Shown here: positions 43,998-52,227 of the stretch, in pieces
Numbering within the stretch: the stretch's first letter is position 1
How the letters are laid out: every line of letters starts with the position of its first letter
Assembly (NCBI GenBank): GCA_044353505.1
Contig: JBILBU010000001.1
Coordinates: 103,924-167,923, forward strand
DNA: 64,000 nt
Direction of reading: 5' to 3'
DNA from: Pollutibacter sp044353505
GTDB taxonomy: Bacteria; Bacteroidota; Bacteroidia; Chitinophagales; Chitinophagaceae
The notes under the pieces: generated by a model
What the model was told of the DNA's origin: nothing
What the model saw: only the letters and a program-made list of their open reading frames with translations
The model's database searches: none
Translations under genes and position numbers: made by a program

Positions 43998-45032
43998 ATG
44001 AAAACAAAAGACCAGGACATGAACAGACGGAATATGATTAATCGCTTATCGCTCGGAGGAATTGGACTCGGAGTTGGTGGTTTTAGTGTGCCCTTTAATG
44101 AACCAAAGGAATTTAACTCTTTTACAAGACCAGGAAGTTTTGCAATCGATCAAAATAAGGTAAGGTTCTTTAGTCCCAGTTTTAAAAACCAGTTTAGCAT
44201 AGTGATGATGGCGGATACCCATCTTTTTCGTGATGATAAGCGAGGTGAGCCATATAGCCAATACAGCAACAGGATGTCTAAGGCCTACAATACAACAAAG
44301 CATTTTCAAACCAGCAAAAAAACAAATCCTGAAGCGTGCTTTATCAATACCCTGAATATTGCTGCACAGCTAAAAACAGAAATGGTTGCGTTGGTTGGAG
44401 ACATGTTTAGTTTTCCTTCAGAAGCTGCTGTGGAATGGATACAGCATGAATTAAAAAAAGCTGGACTTCCCTATCTCTATACAGCCGGAAATCATGATTG
44501 GCATTATGAGGGCATGGATGAACCGATTTCGACTTTGCGTTCAACCTGGATCAACAATCGGCTTCTTCCCATGTATCAACAGGAAAATCCACTGATGGGC
44601 ATTCGCGAGATTCATGGAATTAATATCATTACACTCGATAACTCAAACTATGAGATATCTGAAGAACAACTTGCGTTTTTTACTCAACAAATCAATACCG
44701 GAAAGCCTACTTTATTGATGGTTCACATTCCGTTGTTTGCACCAGGGCGTTCAATTGGATTTGGATGCGGAAATCCTCAATGGGGAGCCAGTACAGATCA
44801 AAATTATGAGTTGGAAAGGCGACAACAATGGCCTGAAAAAGGGCATAGTGCAACCACCATGAATTTCTATAAAAAAGTTTTTTCGTCAGACAATCTAATC
44901 GGGATACTGGCTGGGCACATTCACAAACAATCCTTGGATGTAATCAATGGAATTCCACAAATAGTAACCGATGCCAATGCAGTTGGCGCATTCTTGCATG
45001 TAGAATTCATACCAGGAGAACCAACTGGCTGA
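43998..45032 (+). CDS. Tat-exported calcineurin-like metallophosphoesterase
   Basis: This 344-residue protein starts MKTKDQDMNRRNMINRLSLGG, a Tat-type signal. The metallophosphoesterase motif series is intact: MMADTHL (D-x-H), VALVGDMFSF (GD), YTAGNHDWHY (GNHD), LLMVHIPLF (H) and LAGHIHKQS (GHxH). It would hydrolyse a phosphomonoester or diester, or a nucleotide, in the periplasm using a dinuclear metal site. It stands alone, divergent from the adhesin remnant and convergent with the carotenoid genes. Substrate cannot be inferred from sequence. Confidence 0.9.
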   Translation: MKTKDQDMNRRNMINRLSLGGIGLGVGGFSVPFNEPKEFNSFTRPGSFAIDQNKVRFFSPSFKNQFSIVMMADTHLFRDDKRGEPYSQYSNRMSKAYNTTKHFQTSKKTNPEACFINTLNIAAQLKTEMVALVGDMFSFPSEAAVEWIQHELKKAGLPYLYTAGNHDWHYEGMDEPISTLRSTWINNRLLPMYQQENPLMGIREIHGINIITLDNSNYEISEEQLAFFTQQINTGKPTLLMVHIPLFAPGRSIGFGCGNPQWGASTDQNYELERRQQWPEKGHSATTMNFYKKVFSSDNLIGILAGHIHKQSLDVINGIPQIVTDANAVGAFLHVEFIPGEPTG

Positions 45033-45074
45033 TTATGGAATAAGAAAGTTAATGGATGAGGTCACTACAAAAAA

Positions 45075-46226
45075 CTACTTCATCAATTCCTTAAACCCCG
45101 CCTTCATAAAAGGAAATTGCGGTAATGTGTTTAGAAGAACCAGCTCATTTAGAATGGTTGTTTCGTTATCTAAAAATCGAAATATTCTTCCAATCTTGTT
45201 GCGCTTAAACATCATTGAGAAAATTCTAGCACCGGGCATTTTATTGTAATGAAGCATGTGCAACAAGACCTTGTCATACCACATAAATCTCCGTTTAAAT
45301 ACTCCCGGCTTCAGATATGGCATTCCAGTGGCTTTGAGTTGATTGACCAAGTCCACAGAATGTTTTTGAATAAACCTAAACGTATACCCACTGGAAGGCT
45401 TGGTTTGTCCACCTGCTGTACCAATATTGATGATCTGTTCATCATGTCTCGGGAAATCAAAATCCGTCATTGGAATAATCCCAAATTCTTCTTCAATAAT
45501 GCGGTAGCCCTTGATACCAAGAAATGAGGTGATGTAATCCTTTAGACCAGCATCATATTCAGTGTCTTCAAGTTGTTCATTGGTAAAGAGTGTAAACTCG
45601 ATCAAGGCTTTGGTTTCTGTCAGGGGCATGACATACACGAAAGTTGTACCAGCTTGCTGACTAACCCTAAAATCCATCAACGTCGCTTTTCCAATATCAA
45701 AAGAAGGTTCATCCGTTTCAATAACCCAGCCTTTGAAATGCTGCAAAAGATAATAGTTGTTTTGAAGTACCGGCGGTGCGAATAAAATACTGTTGAATGC
45801 AAAATCAGCCGTGTACATGCCCTGATCAGTAACAACTGAAACACCTCCATTAATATTCTGTATTGACACTACTTGCTCCCTTCGGGTAGTAACACGGCCT
45901 GAAGCCCGAATGACCTCGTGGCAATGATTGTAAAAATCAATGCCCCTTATCATTTTATAACTATACGGATGGAGTTTTTTGAGCGAGGAATAACCCGGTG
46001 AATGAAACCATGCAGCATCCCATTGCTTGCAAACAACTGATTCAAAGAGGCCGGCTGATTTTTCCCAAAAACACCATGTTCGGTCATTCTTGCTTTTGTC
46101 TTCCTTCTCTATGAGCAGGATTTTTTTATCATGCAAAGCGGGTTCATTGAGTGCATGCAAAATAAAGCTGAGTCCGGCACAACCGCCCCCAGTTACTATG
46201 TAATCATATTCAGGCTTCTGGCGCAT
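45075..46226 (-). CDS. crtY: lycopene cyclase (CrtY family)
   Basis: This 383-residue flavoprotein-like enzyme has the N-terminal dinucleotide fold YDYIVTGGGCAGLSFILHAL. It also carries the cyclase-specific stretches KNDRTWCFWEK, YSYKMIRGIDFYN, QHFKGWVIETDEPSFD, TETKALIEFTLF, FGIIPMTDF and AGGQTKPSSGYTFRFIQKHS. CrtY closes both ends of lycopene to beta-carotene at the inner membrane. It overlaps the hydroxylase gene by 17 bp, so the two are translated from one message and the product is likely zeaxanthin. Earlier genes of the pathway (crtE, crtB, crtI) are not in the window. Confidence 0.94.
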   Translation of the reverse strand: MRQKPEYDYIVTGGGCAGLSFILHALNEPALHDKKILLIEKEDKSKNDRTWCFWEKSAGLFESVVCKQWDAAWFHSPGYSSLKKLHPYSYKMIRGIDFYNHCHEVIRASGRVTTRREQVVSIQNINGGVSVVTDQGMYTADFAFNSILFAPPVLQNNYYLLQHFKGWVIETDEPSFDIGKATLMDFRVSQQAGTTFVYVMPLTETKALIEFTLFTNEQLEDTEYDAGLKDYITSFLGIKGYRIIEEEFGIIPMTDFDFPRHDEQIINIGTAGGQTKPSSGYTFRFIQKHSVDLVNQLKATGMPYLKPGVFKRRFMWYDKVLLHMLHYNKMPGARIFSMMFKRNKIGRIFRFLDNETTILNELVLLNTLPQFPFMKAGFKELMK

Positions 46227-46716
46227 ACTCCACCTTCTTGCCTTTCATCAGCTGTTTATCCCGGCGCACTTTATCCCAGTATTTTTTGTGAACATAGAGC
46301 ATTCCAAAGCTTTCTCCTTCATGTTTACTTAAGTGTTTATGGTGCATTTTATGTGCCCAGCGAATGGCGCGAACATAGGAATTATTGGTTCTTGAAAACC
46401 ACTTAAAGCGTTGATGAATAATTACATCATGAACAAAAAAGTAGGCAGCTCCATATGCCATGATACCAAACCCAATGGCTTGCAACCACCACATGCCTGG
46501 ATCAGATCCATACATGATGCACAACATGCTTGGAACGGCAAAAATGACAAAAAAGGCATCATTTTTTTCAAAAAAACCTGGCTCCACCTGATGGTGATCT
46601 TTATGCAGATACCAAAGGAATCCATGCATTACCCAACGGTGGGTGCCCCAGGTAATTGCTTCCATCAATAGAAAAACACCCACAATAATAAAAAAATAAT
46701 ATACTGCCACCATCAT
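46210..46716 (-). CDS. crtZ: beta-carotene hydroxylase (CrtZ, fatty acid hydroxylase superfamily)
   Basis: A non-heme di-iron membrane hydroxylase of 168 residues is read from ATG 46716 (an in-frame TTG at 46731 adds five residues). The histidine boxes of the family are all visible: HRWVMH, LHKDHHQ, HDVIIHQRF and HKMHHKHLSKHEGE. Three to four hydrophobic segments separate them. It would add 3-OH groups to beta-carotene, giving cryptoxanthin and zeaxanthin. It is the upstream member of the crtZ-crtY pair. Zeaxanthin-type pigments are common in yellow Bacteroidota. Confidence 0.93.
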   Translation of the reverse strand: MMVAVYYFFIIVGVFLLMEAITWGTHRWVMHGFLWYLHKDHHQVEPGFFEKNDAFFVIFAVPSMLCIMYGSDPGMWWLQAIGFGIMAYGAAYFFVHDVIIHQRFKWFSRTNNSYVRAIRWAHKMHHKHLSKHEGESFGMLYVHKKYWDKVRRDKQLMKGKKVEYAPEA

Positions 46717-46872
46717 GGTAAAGTTAAACAAATGTCGTGATTATAAAACAGCCAATCTGCTACTTATGTTCGGCCAATTGAGCATGAAATTGATAAATAT
46801 CCCCATCCGCCATGACTGGAGTCAGTTGGAACAACCCAATACAATGCGTTATTTGTGTAAATAATTAAAACG

Positions 46873-47286
46873 ATGAGTACAGCACTGTTTTATAAGGAAT
46901 TGGGTAAGCTATTGTATGCCATGGCACTTGCAGACAAAACAATAACCAAAGAAGAAAAAGAGCAAGTTAGCAAACAAATTGCCGAGCGGTTATTGCACAA
47001 GGAAGTTGATGCCGATCAGTTTGGCAGCAATGAGGCTTGGATTACACAATTTTCCTTTGATACCACAGAAGAACTTGGAGGAAGTGGAGAAGAGGCATTT
47101 GAGGAGTTTCTCGCTTTCATAAAGCAATATCGCAATGAGCTTACGGAACAGGAAATAGAGATATGCTACAGGCTATCTGAACATGTTGCCAATGCGTATA
47201 GGCACGTGAATAAAAATGAAAGCAAAATGCTTACTTCTTTGCGCAATTATTTAATGGGACTTCACACCTCCCAACTCATCTTCTAA
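46873..47286 (+). CDS. TerB-like helical protein
   Basis: This 137-residue, all-helical acidic protein is cytoplasmic, with no signal or membrane segment. Its start, LLYAMALADKTITKEEKEQV, resembles the metal-binding-type loop of TerB-domain proteins (A-D-x-x-x-x-x-E-E). The remainder (AFIKQYRNELTEQEIEICY, KNESKMLTSLRNYL) keeps the helix pattern. It lies 16 bp before the universal stress protein gene, so the two form an operon likely linked to stress. The TerB assignment is based on pattern only; the biochemical role of this family is unknown. Confidence 0.6.
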   Translation: MSTALFYKELGKLLYAMALADKTITKEEKEQVSKQIAERLLHKEVDADQFGSNEAWITQFSFDTTEELGGSGEEAFEEFLAFIKQYRNELTEQEIEICYRLSEHVANAYRHVNKNESKMLTSLRNYLMGLHTSQLIF

Positions 47287-47302
47287 CAACACGAATATTC
47301 TT

Positions 47303-48124
47303 ATGAAAAAAATTCTTCTTGTATTTGATGGCAATCATTTTTCGAATGGCGCTTTTCAGATGGCTACTTTTTTAAATGAATTTGAGCCCATTCTGGTCAC
47401 CGGTGTTTTTTTACAACCCATAGACTACCGCGATATTATTGGCTATAGTGGAATGGGAAGCGCCTCCCCTGTATCGGTAAGCCCGTTTGCTACAGACGAA
47501 GAACTGATTACCGAAAACATGAAAAAATTCGAGTGCAAGTGCATACACGCCGGACTAGAATTCAGAAGCCATAAGGATACCGATCTGTTTGCATTGCAGG
47601 AGCTGCAAACGGAAACCCGCTTTGCAGACCTCATGATACTGAGTGGAGAAATGTTCTACGATAATGTAGGAAAGGATCAACCCAATGACTACCTAAAAAA
47701 AATATTAAGACAAACTGAGTGCCCTATCCTCATTGTGCCAGAAGCATATGAATTGCCAACAAAAGTTTTGCTGTCCTATGACGGAAAACCCGATTCGGTA
47801 TTTGCCATCAAACAATTTACTTATCTCTTTCCTCAATTTTATACTTGGGAAACCAAGCTGATTACACTGGAAGATGAAGATGAACCACTCCCACACCAGC
47901 AGCTGATTGAGGAATTGGCCGCAAAGCATTTTGCAAACCTTACCCTTGAAGTAGTACCTCCTGAATCAGAAAGATCCTTTGCCAACTGGATTTCTGAGCA
48001 ACGGGAGTATCTCCTTGTTGCAGGAGCCTTTGGCAGAAGTGAACTGTCCAATTTGTTCAAAAAAAGTTTCCTGTCTGAGGTAATCGAACTGCACAAGATT
48101 CCGGTCTTTATCGCTCATAAATAA
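47303..48124 (+). CDS. universal stress protein (tandem UspA domains)
   Basis: This 273-residue protein has two Usp-like domains. The first (about 1-150) starts KKILLVFDGNHFSNGAFQMA and ends CPILIVPEAYELP. The second (about 152-273) starts KVLLSYDGKPDSVFAIKQF and ends LLVAGAFGRSELSNLFKKSF with EVIELHKIPVFIAHK. The ATP-binding G-x2-G-x9-G(S/T) motif is only partly matched in the second domain (GAFGRSELSNLFKKS), so nucleotide binding is uncertain. Tandem Usp proteins of this size are common in Bacteroidota and respond to starvation or oxygen change. Co-transcribed with the TerB-like gene. Confidence 0.85.
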   Translation: MKKILLVFDGNHFSNGAFQMATFLNEFEPILVTGVFLQPIDYRDIIGYSGMGSASPVSVSPFATDEELITENMKKFECKCIHAGLEFRSHKDTDLFALQELQTETRFADLMILSGEMFYDNVGKDQPNDYLKKILRQTECPILIVPEAYELPTKVLLSYDGKPDSVFAIKQFTYLFPQFYTWETKLITLEDEDEPLPHQQLIEELAAKHFANLTLEVVPPESERSFANWISEQREYLLVAGAFGRSELSNLFKKSFLSEVIELHKIPVFIAHK

Positions 48125-48175
48125 GGGAGACAGTATGCTGTGACTGTGAATTGCCCGGAAAATGAGGGTGGAATT

Positions 48176-49216
48176 TTATCCCTTTGTTGAAAATAGGTTA
48201 TTGAACCAAGTTCCCTTTTTGCCAACTGCCTCCGGCTCAATGGAAGCAATTCTATATTTGGTGGTAAATGCCTTGCTATCCTCGGGGCCTAATTCAATTA
48301 AACCCATTTTATTATTGAAAGCATCTGGAGGGGCACTGTGGCTCTCAATGGCAATGCTCTTTCTATCTTCAGGTGTATATATCAGAAGATAAGGATAAGC
48401 CTCATCGGGATACATGTATATGGCGAGGCGCATGGCTTCGTCAGACAATATACAGTGCGGCATCGGCTCTTTAAGATCCAATAGAAAGATATTATCCATG
48501 TTAACATCCTTCAGAGAAGCACCCTTAAACCATTTTTTATTTTTTATTATTTTACCTGTAGGCATTAGATGCTTATTGAATTCCAATTCTTTTTTCGAAT
48601 TGAATTGCAGCCTTGCAGTATCTATACTTTCCCCTAGCTTAAAATACGGATGCCATCCATCGCAGATCGGAATGGTTTGTCCACTGCGGTTATGAACAGT
48701 AGTGATGATGGTTAACCTGCTAGCGCCTTCAAGCCGGTAGCGAATATTTATGTCAAATGCAAAAGGAAAACCAGGATCAGTTCCTTTGTAACGGTAGAGC
48801 AACTTACATTCTGCCATGAAAGCAGATGCCTCGGCAATCATAATTTCATGCGGTGCGTCATAGAGTAGTCCATGTATCGCATGCCCTTCAAGTCGAAACT
48901 TTTCAATGGTATACTGTTTGCCCTGCCACGAATAGGTTGAGTTATTTAATCTGCATGCAAAAGGCGAAAGTTTAGCGCCCTTGAAACCGTTTGTGCAATT
49001 TGCTTTCCAGTCGGCAGCATCTTTAAACCCATCAATAAGCTGAATCTGCTTACCCTCTTTTGTGGTAACAAGAGAATTTAGAATGCCCCCGGCTGAAGGA
49101 ATAATAGTTGCAGTAAACCCGGTTGTTTCATCACGCAATACAATTTCTTCCCATCCATTTCGCTGAATGCGGTCGCAATAAAAGCTTAGCACAGATTGAT
49201 TAGGATTTACTTCCAT
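48176..49216 (-). CDS. aldose 1-epimerase family protein
   Basis: This 346-residue galactose-mutarotase-like beta-sandwich protein shows the substrate-site motifs: SPFACRLNNSTYSWQGKQY, LEGHAIHGLLYDAPHE (His), TTVHNRSGQTIPICDGWHPYFKLG (His) and MGLIELGPED (catalytic Glu). It has no signal peptide, so it acts in the cytoplasm. It interconverts alpha and beta anomers of aldoses, or hexose-6-phosphates in related groups. It is 9 bp downstream of the deoxyhypusine-synthase-like gene on the same strand; no functional link is known. It converges with the stress-protein gene. Confidence 0.88.
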   Translation of the reverse strand: MEVNPNQSVLSFYCDRIQRNGWEEIVLRDETTGFTATIIPSAGGILNSLVTTKEGKQIQLIDGFKDAADWKANCTNGFKGAKLSPFACRLNNSTYSWQGKQYTIEKFRLEGHAIHGLLYDAPHEIMIAEASAFMAECKLLYRYKGTDPGFPFAFDINIRYRLEGASRLTIITTVHNRSGQTIPICDGWHPYFKLGESIDTARLQFNSKKELEFNKHLMPTGKIIKNKKWFKGASLKDVNMDNIFLLDLKEPMPHCILSDEAMRLAIYMYPDEAYPYLLIYTPEDRKSIAIESHSAPPDAFNNKMGLIELGPEDSKAFTTKYRIASIEPEAVGKKGTWFNNLFSTKG

Positions 49217-49225
49217 GTTGAGATG

Positions 49226-50200
49226 TTACCATCCAAGTATATAAGCAAAAATGAGTGGTACAACAATTGTTGCATCACTCTCCACGATATATTTTGGTGT
49301 ATGAATATCTAATTTGCCCCAGGTGATTTTTTCGTTTGGAACCGCGCCAGAATAAGATCCATAGGAAGTAGTTGAATCACTAACCTGGCAGAAATAACTC
49401 CAGAAAGGAACGTCATGCCACTCCAGATCCTGATACATCATCGGCACAACACATATGGGGAAGTCTCCTGCAATACCACCACCAATTTGGAAAAATCCTA
49501 CTCCTTTACCAGCACTATTATTCCGATACCAATCAGCAAGCCAAACCATATATTCAATACCACTCTTCATGGTGGTTGGATTCATTTCATTTTTGATTAC
49601 GTAGGATGCAAAAATATTTCCCATGGTACTGTCTTCCCATCCACCAACAATGATTGGCAGGTTACGCTCTGCAGCAGCAATCATCCAACTGTCTTTTGTA
49701 TCAATTTCATAATCAGCCTTCATTACTCCGCTGTTCAGCAGTGTATACATGAATTCGTGGGGGAAATATCGCTCACCTTTCTCGTTGGCTGTCTTCCATA
49801 ATTTTACAATATGATGTTGTATTCTTCTGAATGCTTCCTCTTCAGGAATGCAGGTGTCGGTCACCCTATTCAAACCCTGCTCCAGCAATTCCCACTCTTG
49901 TTGCGGTGTAAGATCACGGTAATTTGGAACTCTTTTATAATGGCTGTGGGCGACAAGATTCATGATATCCTCCTCCAGATTTGCACCAGTGCATGAGATG
50001 ATATCCACTTTGCCCTGACGAATCATTTCAGCAAGCGAAACCCCAAGTTCTGCTGTGCTCATTGCGCCGGCCAAAGTAACCATCATCTTACCGCCTTCCA
50101 GAAGATGTTGCTCGTATCCTTTTGCTGCATCAACCAATGCCGCTGCGTTAAAATGACGATAGTGGTGTTGGATAAACTGGGAAACTGGACCTTTAGACAT
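49226..50200 (-). CDS. deoxyhypusine synthase family protein
   Basis: This 324-residue protein carries the family's NAD+ and spermidine-site signatures: MMVTLAGAMSTAELGVSLAEMIRQGKVDIISCTGANLEED, YFPHEFMYTLLNSG, VGGWEDSTMGN, FFQIGGGIAGDFPICVVPM, and the catalytic-lysine stretch SGAVPNEKITWGKLDI. In archaea and eukaryotes this enzyme aminobutylates eIF5A. Bacteria lack eIF5A, and bacterial homologues may make homospermidine or have another target, so the substrate here is open. All key residues look intact, so catalysis by imine transfer is likely. It precedes the aldose epimerase by 9 bp. Confidence 0.88.
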   Translation of the reverse strand: MSKGPVSQFIQHHYRHFNAAALVDAAKGYEQHLLEGGKMMVTLAGAMSTAELGVSLAEMIRQGKVDIISCTGANLEEDIMNLVAHSHYKRVPNYRDLTPQQEWELLEQGLNRVTDTCIPEEEAFRRIQHHIVKLWKTANEKGERYFPHEFMYTLLNSGVMKADYEIDTKDSWMIAAAERNLPIIVGGWEDSTMGNIFASYVIKNEMNPTTMKSGIEYMVWLADWYRNNSAGKGVGFFQIGGGIAGDFPICVVPMMYQDLEWHDVPFWSYFCQVSDSTTSYGSYSGAVPNEKITWGKLDIHTPKYIVESDATIVVPLIFAYILGW

Positions 50201-50286
50201 GGGATGTTATTTTGTGCGAAGGTAATGCATAGGATGGATAAGGCAGCTTAGCGAGAGGCATCTAGCTCAAGAAGAATTGATTAATC

Positions 50287-51924
50287 CTAAGACCTGAGAT
50301 AGTTCCGCTTTAGATAGGCAATGCTATAGCCTACCCTGACTGAAATCTGTTCAATAGAAGCCTTCTTTTCAATCATGGCCATCACAATTTCGCCTTTGAC
50401 ATCTTTTAATAACTTTAACCCGCTGGTATTGTGCTTCTTTAGAATCCGATTTATCTGAACCGTAGACGTTGAAAAATGTTCAGCAACGGACTCAACACTG
50501 ATGAGGTAATCATTATCTAGCATAGCGGCTCTAATCGCTTCTGGCGTAACTTTAGTCTTTCTAATGATCTCAAGCTTTAGTTTTGTTTGCCGCTTTCTGA
50601 TGTTAAAATAGAGAATTGCAAAAATTACTACCAAAGAGATTAACAATACATAGACATATGTTGCGGGTGTTTGAACTTTTATTTCAAATGGTGTTAATCC
50701 CGGAATGACATTAAGTACAAGCTGAGCAATATTTATTACATACAAACCCTCAATGGAGCCAGCAAATATATGATCTTCCCATTTTGATAATGCTAGTTTA
50801 TTAAACTCAACATTAGGCAATATATTATAAATTTCCCCATCGTGTAAAACATAGAGCCCATTGTAGGTTGTGATGAGGAGATTACTGTCTATGTATATAC
50901 TTTGAACAGCTTCGTTCACACTAAAAAGTTTGTCAATTTTCTTGCCGCTCATGTCAAAACGATATATCCCATCACGACAAGACAATATTGCGCCATTTTC
51001 AATTACGTTAATATCGTTTACACAGGACCCTACAAATACCTTTTGAGGGCCCCCATCGGAATTTAAAAAATAAAGATTGCCATCTTCGCCGGCAACAACC
51101 AATTGATTATCTATCCACTTGATATCATACAAGAGACCATGATCTTTAAACAGTGTATCAGTAATCACCCCAGTTTCAAGATCAATAGTTCCGACCAACT
51201 GCTCTGCAAGAAAATATATCTTACCATTATGCTCCTTCAGTTTTCGAAATTCAGAATTATACCCCAATTTGTTGACGTGTCGCCACTTATTATGTTCCAG
51301 CACCATGATTTCATCCATACAGAGATAGTATTGATCATTAATCTTAGCTATCTCACCGTTTGAATAGTCACCTCCCGGGATCAAGGTCTCGGAAAAGGCC
51401 AAATGGAAGGTGTCGGTATAAACCCCTGAATAAGTGGAGGTTAATTTAATGGTATCGTCATTATATACACACCTCACGGAGGCTCCCCGATGTTTTACAG
51501 TATAAAAGCCCTTCACCTCATATTCAAGCACATTCCCCCTGTACGAAACAAATAATTTTTTACCAATAGTACCTTTGGTAATATTCTGATGATATGAACC
51601 CGGCAACATGTTCACAATTGCCTTTTCCTCAACTTGTTTTCCAGGCACTATGTAACTGGTGTTGATTGTTGAAAAAACAGGTTGCTGATTATCTGCAATC
51701 CAAGTGTAACGCCCACTAGACAAATCAACTCCCGGAATCTCTTCAAACCCTTTAATACCAAGTTGATATAAATGGTTTCCCGTTCGCACAATCAGATTCC
51801 TACCATCACTATCTATGTTATTTACGCTCTCCCTAAAACCGTGTTTTTGGATAAATACCGTATCCTGGGCCTCCATTGAAAGAGTCCAGAGTAAAAAACA
51901 GATTATATTAACTAAAAACTTCAT
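50287..51924 (-). CDS. membrane-bound one-component regulator: periplasmic propeller, TM, AraC-type HTH
   Basis: The frame reaches back to 52011, but ATG 51924 begins a signal peptide (MKFLVNIICFLLWTLSMEAQ), giving 545 residues. Residues about 25-400 are propeller-like repeats (FVGSCVNDINVIENGAILSC, SIYIDSNLLITTYNGLYVL). Next is a short Y_Y_Y-like strand region, one membrane helix at about 423-441 (YVYVLLISLVVIFAILYFNI), and a cytoplasmic AraC/XylS-like HTH of about 80 residues (ISVESVAEHFSTSTVQINRIL, SIEQISVRVGYSIAYLKR). It resembles a hybrid two-component regulator lacking histidine kinase and receiver. It ends right after the second HTH. Target genes unknown. Confidence 0.75.
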   Translation of the reverse strand: MKFLVNIICFLLWTLSMEAQDTVFIQKHGFRESVNNIDSDGRNLIVRTGNHLYQLGIKGFEEIPGVDLSSGRYTWIADNQQPVFSTINTSYIVPGKQVEEKAIVNMLPGSYHQNITKGTIGKKLFVSYRGNVLEYEVKGFYTVKHRGASVRCVYNDDTIKLTSTYSGVYTDTFHLAFSETLIPGGDYSNGEIAKINDQYYLCMDEIMVLEHNKWRHVNKLGYNSEFRKLKEHNGKIYFLAEQLVGTIDLETGVITDTLFKDHGLLYDIKWIDNQLVVAGEDGNLYFLNSDGGPQKVFVGSCVNDINVIENGAILSCRDGIYRFDMSGKKIDKLFSVNEAVQSIYIDSNLLITTYNGLYVLHDGEIYNILPNVEFNKLALSKWEDHIFAGSIEGLYVINIAQLVLNVIPGLTPFEIKVQTPATYVYVLLISLVVIFAILYFNIRKRQTKLKLEIIRKTKVTPEAIRAAMLDNDYLISVESVAEHFSTSTVQINRILKKHNTSGLKLLKDVKGEIVMAMIEKKASIEQISVRVGYSIAYLKRNYLRS

Positions 51925-52099
51925 GTTATTTACTAGCGTCGAGATAAAAAGCACTTTTGTGCATAAAAATACAAAAATTTCGATTTTGAAACACTTTGTT
52001 TTAAAAAACAACTTTTTTGTAATTTTTTTTTTGAAAAAATACCTTCAGAAATCTCAAGAATTTGAAATTTGCACCGCAATTTAAAATTACTCCTCCCAC

Positions 52100-52168
52100 A
52101 TGGACCAGAGTACCCGTTTTAAATGCAATATCCTAGACCAACGCCCACTTTTAGTGGGCGTTTTTTAA
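52100..52168 (+). ncRNA. candidate small transcript or 22-codon ORF ending in a terminator
   Basis: Between two minus-strand genes there is a strong plus-strand terminator (52141-52166) with no plus-strand gene to serve. A 22-codon ORF (MDQSTRFKCNILDQRPLLVG..., 52100-52168) overlaps the hairpin and ends in its U tract. Either an sRNA begins somewhere in 51925-52100 or this is chance. The upstream stretch is extremely A/T-rich, with several TTTG words that could serve as promoter elements. The 5' end is not determined. Confidence 0.3.
52141..52166 (+). terminator. rho-independent terminator
   Basis: ACGCCCACT (52141-52149), a 3-nt loop and AGTGGGCGT (52153-52161) form a perfect 9-bp stem followed by TTTTT. 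On the minus strand the hairpin is followed by TGGTCT, not a T tract, so it works only for plus-strand transcription. Confidence 0.85.
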
Positions 52169-52227
52169 TTACAAGACTTGAAGTATTAATAAAGAATTAC
52201 TTATATAGAATTAACTTTATACATGTC

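Noticed and set aside
46732..46872. Small gene between crtZ and the TerB-like gene
   Set aside because: No ORF with a plausible start and no structured RNA was visible; treated as an ordinary divergent promoter region.
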